Shown in pieces: positions 4,739-5,856 of a DNA stretch of 5,856 nucleotides. Both the position numbers and the translations under genes were made by a program. Numbering within the stretch: the stretch's first letter is position 1; each line of letters starts with the position of its first letter. The stretch is from Streptomyces lilacinus (GTDB taxonomy: Bacteria > Actinomycetota > Actinomycetes > Streptomycetales > Streptomycetaceae). Location: contig KL569377.1 of the NCBI GenBank assembly GCA_000715685.1, forward strand, positions 34,471 to 40,326, written 5' to 3'. A model generated the notes under the pieces. That model was not told the DNA's origin, did not search any database, and saw nothing but the letters and a program-made list of their open reading frames with translations.

Positions 4739-5161
4739 ATGACCACAGACCTCTACGCCGAGGTTCAGCACTTCTACGCCCGTCAGATGCGGCTGATGGA
4801 CATCCGCGACTTCGTGGCCTTCGCCGACACCTTCACCGAGGACGGCGAATTCAGCCACAGTCCCGGCCAGTTGGCTCGTACCCGCGCCGGCATCGTGGCC
4901 GAGCTCGAGGACTTCCACAAGCGGTACGACAACGACCCGCTCGTCCGTCGGCACTGGTTCAACATGATCATCGTGGACCCGCAGGAGGACGGCTCGCTGC
5001 TCACCAGCTACTACGCCTACGTGATCAACACGCGGCCCGGGGTCGAGCCGCAGCTCGGCCCCAGCTGTGTGGTCAGCGACGTGCTGGTGCGCGACGCCGG
5101 CGGTCAACTGCTCAACAAGTCTCGGGTGGTTCGGCAGGATCGGTTGCTGCTCGAGTCCTGA
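4739..5161 (+). CDS. SnoaL-like / NTF2-fold polyketide accessory protein (ActVI-ORFA-like)
   Basis: This 140-residue protein begins MTTDLYAEVQHFYARQM and has the SnoaL/NTF2 cone-fold signature: a helical N-terminus, then DTFTEDGEFSHSP (residues 30-42), a helix through about residue 62, RRHWFNMIIVD (70-80) and alternating beta strands to VVRQDRLLLES. Small NTF2-like proteins in type II polyketide clusters act as cyclases, hydroxylase-like proteins or accessory factors; the layout reminds me most of ActVI-ORFA of the actinorhodin cluster, but sequence identity could not be measured. Possible polar pocket residues include H40, H72 and D35; their roles are not established. It is divergent from KR and convergent with the aromatase/cyclase, whose stop lies 5 bp away. 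The catalytic role is uncertain. Confidence 0.85.
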   Translation: MTTDLYAEVQHFYARQMRLMDIRDFVAFADTFTEDGEFSHSPGQLARTRAGIVAELEDFHKRYDNDPLVRRHWFNMIIVDPQEDGSLLTSYYAYVINTRPGVEPQLGPSCVVSDVLVRDAGGQLLNKSRVVRQDRLLLES

Positions 5162-5166
5162 AGCCC

Positions 5167-5842
5167 CTACTCGCCGCGCGCCTTCTCCGCGTACTCCGCC
5201 GCGAACGACATCGTGGTGGCGCTGTTGCGGCCCAGGGCCTCGCGGACGAACGTCCGTGCGTCGGCCACGGTCCGGTCCTCGCCGAGCACCGGCTCGACGG
5301 CGTCCGGGTCGATCACCACCGTGTGCCGCGACGACAGGATGCCGCCGCCCCCGGGCTTCTCCTCGAAGGTCCACAGCCCGCTGTGGCCGTGCAGCAGCTT
5401 CGGGGTGACGCGCTGCTTGTACGCGATCCAGCGCGGGGCCTCGCAGACCCGTACGGAACGGGTGGTGTGGGCCCCGCCGTCCGCCGTGACCGTGTCCATC
5501 TCCAGGTCCTGGACGCCGGGGGCCGGCTCGGTCAGGTGGACCCGGCTCACGTGCGGCAGGCGCTCGGCCCACAGGTCGGCCCTGGCCACGAAGTCGTAGG
5601 CCTCCCGCACCGGGCCCGACAGCTCGACGCTGTCGGTGAAGGTGAAGACGATGTCCTCGACGGCGTGGCCGGACTCGGCCACGCGGGCGAGGGCCGCCAG
5701 CTCCTGCGGGCTGTTGCGGTCGAGCGCGGCGTTGACCCGCTCCAGCGCTTCCGGACTGTCGTCGATGGTGGTGAAGGAGTGCCGCAGGACGACTTCGGTG
5801 CGGTCGCCCGGCAGCCGGTTGAAGAGCCACTCGCCGCCGGCC
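5167..5842 (-). CDS. Di-domain aromatase/cyclase, N-terminal part cut off (ActVII-type)
   Basis: The reading frame enters from the right adapter and gives 224 residues ending KARGE. About the first 50 (from GGEWLFNRLPGDRTEVVLRH) are the end of an N-terminal START/Bet v1-like (SRPBCC) domain. A linker rich in A, L and E (SPEALERVNAALDRN) leads into a complete second SRPBCC domain, from about VFTFTDSVELSGPVREAYDFV to TMSFAAEYAEKARGE, with DLWAERLPHVSRV and APRWIAYKQRVTP typical of polyketide aromatases. ActVII-type di-domain enzymes are about 310-320 residues, so roughly 90 are missing. They cyclise and aromatise the first ring of C-9-reduced polyketides, which fits the nearby KR. A GTG at 5682 is internal, not the start. 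The gene is truncated by the library cut, not by mutation. Confidence 0.9.
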
Positions 5843-5856
5843 CTGTCTCTTATACA
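5843..5856 (-). other. Tn5/Nextera mosaic-end remnant (library artefact)
   Basis: The last 14 bases, CTGTCTCTTATACA, are the reverse complement of the mosaic-end core, in inverted orientation to the adapter at the left end. The reading frame of the aromatase/cyclase runs into it and should not be translated through it. Confidence 0.95.

Noticed and set aside
5152..5173. Terminator between the converging genes
   Set aside because: Only a 5-bp stem with a 12-nt loop is found, which is too weak to call.
5680..5682. Aromatase starting at GTG 5682 as a single-domain protein
   Set aside because: The frame continues upstream without a stop into residues typical of the end of an N-terminal SRPBCC domain, up to the adapter.
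4712..5830. 372-codon minus-strand frame covering SnoaL-like and aromatase genes
   Set aside because: Its Arg/Pro/Gly-rich translation has no domain, and it overlaps two well-supported genes in other frames.
1..5856. Terminal inverted repeats suggesting a composite transposon
   Set aside because: The repeats are the synthetic Tn5 mosaic end used in sequencing libraries. No transposase gene and no target duplication are present.
1..5856. CRISPR array, tRNA, rRNA or integrase attachment site
   Set aside because: No regularly spaced repeats with unique spacers, no tRNA cloverleaf and no rRNA motifs were seen.

Overview
The window looks like a fragment of a high-GC actinomycete chromosome, most likely Streptomyces. 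Coding regions are strongly GC-rich at third positions. It carries an XRE/DUF5753 + DUF397 + histidine-kinase-like ATPase regulatory set typical of that genus, and next to it part of an aromatic (type II) polyketide pathway. Both ends are Tn5/Nextera mosaic-end adapter sequence (1-18 and 5843-5856). The window is therefore a tagmented fragment whose ends are library cuts, and the last gene is truncated by the cut.

Left part (19-430): one very short possible membrane peptide (21-149, minus), then non-coding sequence ending in two stacked inverted repeats (364-390 and 396-428). The second is a perfect 12-bp stem three bases past the stop of the leftward operon and is a convincing terminator.

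Regulatory cassette (432-2908): two divergent operons share a 202-bp promoter gap. Leftward: an anti-sigma-type ATPase with an unusual C-terminal extension (701-1618), translationally coupled to an 89-residue CxH/CxxC protein (432-701). Rightward: an XRE/DUF5753 regulator (1821-2672) overlapping a DUF397 gene (2669-2854) by ATGA. This is the WhiJ/BldB/AbaA type of module known in Streptomyces development and antibiotic control, and sometimes discussed as toxin-antitoxin-like. Strong hairpins stand just beyond both outer stop codons, so the cassette looks transcriptionally self-contained.

Polyketide part (2956-5842): an ActIII-type C-9 ketoreductase (3745-4530, minus) is followed 21 bp later by a second classical SDR (2956-3723, minus) that contains a TTA leucine codon. 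Across a 208-bp divergent gap with three repeat structures lies a SnoaL/ActVI-ORFA-like NTF2-fold gene (4739-5161, plus). It converges, with only 5 bp between stops, on the 3' two-thirds of a di-domain aromatase/cyclase (5167-5842, minus). KR plus di-domain ARO/CYC normally make and aromatise the first ring of a C-9-reduced polyketide; the SDR and SnoaL-like protein would act in later reduction, cyclisation or tailoring. KS, CLF and ACP genes are not in the window and would be expected beyond the right end.

I do not see a wholly new system. The most informative points are the terminator-bounded regulatory cassette at the cluster edge, the ATPase extension and its small Cys/His partner, the three repeat structures in the KR/SnoaL promoter gap, and the TTA codon.
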